Part shown: positions 3,984 to 6,476 of the stretch, in pieces | Layout of the letters: every line of letters begins with the position of its first letter | Position numbering within the stretch: the first letter of the stretch is position 1 | DNA from: Gemmatimonadota bacterium | GTDB lineage: Bacteria > Gemmatimonadota > Gemmatimonadetes > Gemmatimonadales > GWC2-71-9 | NCBI GenBank assembly: GCA_029859185.1 | Contig: JAOUDR010000164.1 | Coordinates: forward strand, 1 to 6,476 | Direction of reading: 5' to 3' | Length of the DNA: 6,476 nt | Position numbers and translations under genes: made by a program | The notes under the pieces: generated by a model | The model's database searches: none | Told to the model about the DNA's origin: nothing | The model's input: the letters and a program-made list of their open reading frames with translations, nothing else

Positions 3984-6188
3984 ATGCGTAAGTTGTTTGC
4001 TCTCATGGTCTTAGGATCCATGGCCGGGCCCGCCACCCTCCAGGCGCAGGGTTGGATCGAGCCGCTGCCGGGTCGGCAGGGCGTCGTGAAGGTCCGGACG
4101 GCCGTGGCGGTCCGCGTCACCGGCCGGATCGCGTTGGTGGAAGTCGAGGAGTGGTTCGAGAATCGGGGCGGTGGGCTCGGGGAGGGTGACTATCTGTATC
4201 CGCTCCCGGGCGAAGCCGTGTTCAGCAACTTCTCGCTCTATCAAGGCGACGAGGAGCTGCGGGGCGAGACGATGGACGCGGCTCGCGCGCGGGCCATCTA
4301 CGAGGAGATCGTCCGCCGCAAGCGTGACCCGGCATTGATCGAGCTGGCAGGACATGGTCTGGTGCGCGCGCGTGTCTTTCCGATCAATCCGGGGGAGACG
4401 CGGAAGATCACGCTGCGGTATACGCAGGTTCTGGGTAGGGCGGGGGACGCGTTGGCGTTTCGGTATGCGGCCGGAGGCCGGTACGGGAGCGGCGGCAGTA
4501 GCGGCAGGAGCGGCAGTGACGGCAGCACGGGACCGCAGGCAGTGCGGGAGGCGGCGCCGTTGCAGTTCACGATGACGGTGGACAGTGCGGTGCAGTATCG
4601 TGACGCCTTTTCGCCGACGCACGAGGTTCAGGTGACTCGGCGGAACGGCCGGATGACGGTTCGTCCGACCGCGACCCTAGATGGCGATTTTGCCTTGTTC
4701 CTTCCGTTCGCGGAGCGGGTGGTGGGACTCACGCTGGTGACGCACCGTCCGGCGGGCGAGAACGGTTACTTCATGCTCACGCTGTCGCCGGAAGATGTGC
4801 GCACCGGGACCCAGGCGCGTGACCTCACGGTCGTGGTGGACGTTTCCGGCTCGATGTCCGGGGACAAGATCGAGCAGGCGCGGGCGGCCATTCACCAGCT
4901 GCTCAACAGCCTGCGGACGACCAATCGGCGGACGCCGGACCGGTTCCGGCTCATCCAGTTCAGCAGCGCCGTCCGGGTGCATGCCTCCGAGTGGACGGTG
5001 GCGACCGTGGCGTCGTTGCAGGGCGCACACGAGTGGGTGGATGCGCTCCAGGCCAATGGTGGTACGAACATCTCAGGCGCGCTGACCGAGGCGTTCCGAC
5101 TCGATTCGCCCGAGGGGCGGCTCCCGCTCGTCGTCTTCATGACGGACGGGCTTCCCTCCGTGGGCGAGCAGAACCCCGAGCGCATCGCGGCCCAGGCGGA
5201 GCAGGACCGCGGTAACGCGCGTCTCTTCGCCTTCGGGATCGGCTACGACGTGAACACCTACCTGCTCGACCGACTCTCGGCGGCCGGGCGCGGCGCCACC
5301 GAGTACGTCGAGCCCGACGAGAGTGTGGAGTCGGCGATCGGCACGTTGGTGGCCAAGATTCAGCATCCGGTGCTCACCGACCTCGCGCTGGACGCTTCCG
5401 TCCGCGTCGAGGAGATCTACCCCGAGCGTCTGCCCGATCTGTTCGCCGGGGACGAGTTGGTCGTGTTTGGGCGCTATGCCGGCACGAGCCGCGAAGGACG
5501 CATGACGGTGCGAGGCACGCGGGCGGGCCGAGCCGAGCGGTACGGCACGACGGCGGCGTTCCCCGCCAACGAGGATGGGAACGACTTCATCCCGCGGCTG
5601 TGGGCTGCCCGGAAGATCGGGGTGCTGCAGCAGGCCATCCGGCTCCACGGCGCCAATCCGGAGATCGTCGAGGAAATCCGGGAAACGGCCCTGCGGTACG
5701 GGCTCCTGAGCGAGTACACCGCGTACCTGGTCCAGGAACCCATGCAGGTGGCGGGTCGGGGCATCGGTGGCGTACCAGCGGCACCAATGGCGCAGGACGC
5801 GACCGGTGCCAACGCCGTCGGCATGGCCAAGCGGGACGCCGCTCGGCGCCAGGCTCGCAACGAGGCCGAACTCGCGGCGGTCGACGAAGCGATGCTGAAA
5901 TCCGCGCACATGGGGCAGGCGCAGCATGTGGCCGGCCGGCTGTTCGTGGAGCGCGAGGGCGTGTGGACCGACCTCCGACATGCGGATTCCCTGACCGTGG
6001 TGACCATCACCCCGTTCAGTCCCGCGTACTTCGAGGTGTTGCGGCAACTGCCCGAGTTGACGGCCGTGGTCCAGCGGTTCGACCGCGTGATCGTGGCGGG
6101 TCGCGCCGTGAGCATCCGGTTCGACGCCGGCGGGCGTACGACCACGACGGGTATGGCAGATGTGGTCGCCCGGTTCCGGTCGTCCTAG
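3984..6188 (+). CDS. Exported VIT and von Willebrand factor A domain protein
   Basis: The 734-residue product begins with a Sec signal (MRKLFALMVLGSMAGPATLQA, probable cleavage after A21). A VIT (inter-alpha-trypsin) domain spans about 33-150, with hallmark stretches YPLPGEAVFSNF (72-83), AIYEEIVRRKRDPALIE (104-120) and GHGLVRARVFPINPGE (123-138). A Gly/Ser linker follows (168-183), then a VWA domain at about 281-455. Its MIDAS is complete: D286-x-S288-x-S290 in DVSGSMS, T361 in GGTNISGAL, and D388 in MTDG. It should therefore bind Mg or Mn and, through it, an acidic ligand. A conserved helical stretch ends in LRYGLLSEYTAYLVQEP (to 586). A low-complexity linker then leads to a C-terminal domain at about 645-734. 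There is no transmembrane anchor, lipobox or LPXTG, so it is likely periplasmic or secreted. VIT-VWA proteins act in adhesion or protein-protein assembly; the partner is unknown. The ECF sigma factor 9 nt downstream suggests co-transcription. Confidence 0.93.
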   Translation: MRKLFALMVLGSMAGPATLQAQGWIEPLPGRQGVVKVRTAVAVRVTGRIALVEVEEWFENRGGGLGEGDYLYPLPGEAVFSNFSLYQGDEELRGETMDAARARAIYEEIVRRKRDPALIELAGHGLVRARVFPINPGETRKITLRYTQVLGRAGDALAFRYAAGGRYGSGGSSGRSGSDGSTGPQAVREAAPLQFTMTVDSAVQYRDAFSPTHEVQVTRRNGRMTVRPTATLDGDFALFLPFAERVVGLTLVTHRPAGENGYFMLTLSPEDVRTGTQARDLTVVVDVSGSMSGDKIEQARAAIHQLLNSLRTTNRRTPDRFRLIQFSSAVRVHASEWTVATVASLQGAHEWVDALQANGGTNISGALTEAFRLDSPEGRLPLVVFMTDGLPSVGEQNPERIAAQAEQDRGNARLFAFGIGYDVNTYLLDRLSAAGRGATEYVEPDESVESAIGTLVAKIQHPVLTDLALDASVRVEEIYPERLPDLFAGDELVVFGRYAGTSREGRMTVRGTRAGRAERYGTTAAFPANEDGNDFIPRLWAARKIGVLQQAIRLHGANPEIVEEIRETALRYGLLSEYTAYLVQEPMQVAGRGIGGVPAAPMAQDATGANAVGMAKRDAARRQARNEAELAAVDEAMLKSAHMGQAQHVAGRLFVEREGVWTDLRHADSLTVVTITPFSPAYFEVLRQLPELTAVVQRFDRVIVAGRAVSIRFDAGGRTTTTGMADVVARFRSS
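4488..4523 (+). repeat. 9-bp in-frame tandem repeat encoding the Ser/Gly linker
   Basis: Four 9-nt units (AGCGGCGGC, AGTAGCGGC, AGGAGCGGC, AGTGACGGC) encode SGG, SSG, RSG and SDG, residues 169-180 of the VIT-VWA protein. The period is three codons, so copy-number changes would lengthen or shorten the linker without a frameshift. Confidence 0.75.
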
Positions 6189-6197
6189 ATTGCCGGT

Positions 6198-6476
6198 GTG
6201 TCGACCGACTGGGCCGAGGTCTATCGCGTGAACTTCCCCGCCCTGGTCCGCTTCCTGTACCGCAAGGTATGGGAAGCGGATCGGGCGGAGGACCTGGCAC
6301 AGGAGGCATTCGTGCGGGCGCTCGACCATGATCCGGAGAACCCCAGGGCGTTCGTGTTCACGGTGGCGGCCAACCTCGCGCGCGACGAGGCCAGGACGGC
6401 CATCCGTCGACGGAAGCATCTGGAGCTGATCAAGGCCGAGGCCGCGCCGGCCGCGGCGGAATCGCCTGTCGAGGAG
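6198..6476 (+). CDS. ECF-type RNA polymerase sigma factor, N-terminal part (cut by window end)
   Basis: Ninety-three codons run open to the right edge. Residues about 9-75 form sigma region 2: FPALVRFLYRKV (13-24), the core-binding DLAQEAFVRAL (32-42), and the -10 recognition helices PRAFVFTVAANLARDEAR (49-66) followed by a basic IRRRKH. An Ala/Pro/Glu-rich stretch from about 80 is the start of the linker to region 4, which lies outside the window. The factor would direct RNA polymerase to a small regulon, often controlled by an anti-sigma factor encoded next to it. The GTG at 6198 is the first usable start: the same frame carries the TAG stop of the VIT-VWA gene only 9 nt earlier. There is no obvious Shine-Dalgarno, so reinitiation after the upstream gene is plausible. 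Family assignment is strong; target and signal are unknown. Confidence 0.88.
   Translation, partial: MSTDWAEVYRVNFPALVRFLYRKVWEADRAEDLAQEAFVRALDHDPENPRAFVFTVAANLARDEARTAIRRRKHLELIKAEAAPAAAESPVEE

Noticed and set aside
5073..6419. 448-codon open frame on the minus strand opposite the VIT-VWA gene
   Set aside because: The + strand has clear VIT/VWA and sigma-factor motifs over the same bases. Long antisense frames are expected in GC-rich coding DNA, and this one shows no recognisable motif.

Overview
The window is GC-rich, densely packed and from a Gram-negative (diderm) bacterium. Several products carry Sec or lipoprotein signals, and several genes start at GTG. The mix of genes (amicyanin-like copper lipoprotein, VIT-VWA protein next to an ECF sigma factor, sphingolipid-type genes, short GC-rich repeats between genes) reminds me of Gemmatimonadota. 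That assignment is an impression, not something the sequence proves.

Region 1 (1-1949, + strand) is the end of an operon with overlapping genes. It holds the last 35 codons of a GNAT-like protein, then a 325-residue NAD(P)-dependent epimerase/dehydratase-type SDR, then a 291-residue polytopic PAP2 protein of the AUR1/inositolphosphotransferase-like type. The first pair overlaps by 4 nt and the second by 10 nt. The combination matches the bacterial ceramide pathway (bCerS acyltransferase, CerR reductase) followed by a membrane enzyme that could add or trim a lipid head group. The third gene ends inside a 10-bp tandem repeat that supplies its last nine codons and its stop.

Region 2 (1988-2449, - strand) converges on region 1. 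It encodes a plastocyanin/amicyanin-like lipoprotein with all four type 1 copper ligands and a very strong Shine-Dalgarno site. A canonical G-quadruplex motif lies in its probable leader.

Region 3 (2615-3793, + strand) holds a small lipoprotein with a carboxypeptidase-regulatory-like beta-sandwich and, 6 nt later, a 263-residue protein with 14 cysteines. The cysteine layout recalls the YkgJ (CxxCxxCC) metal-chelating family.

Region 4 (3794-3983) is non-coding and repeat-rich. It contains an imperfect hairpin of about 108 nt built partly from 8-bp AGACGGCG-type repeats.

Region 5 (3984-6476, + strand) encodes an exported 734-residue VIT-VWA protein with a complete MIDAS metal site. Nine nucleotides later an ECF sigma factor begins, cut off by the window end after its region 2. 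Their adjacency suggests co-expression. No tRNA, rRNA, CRISPR array or transposase is visible.
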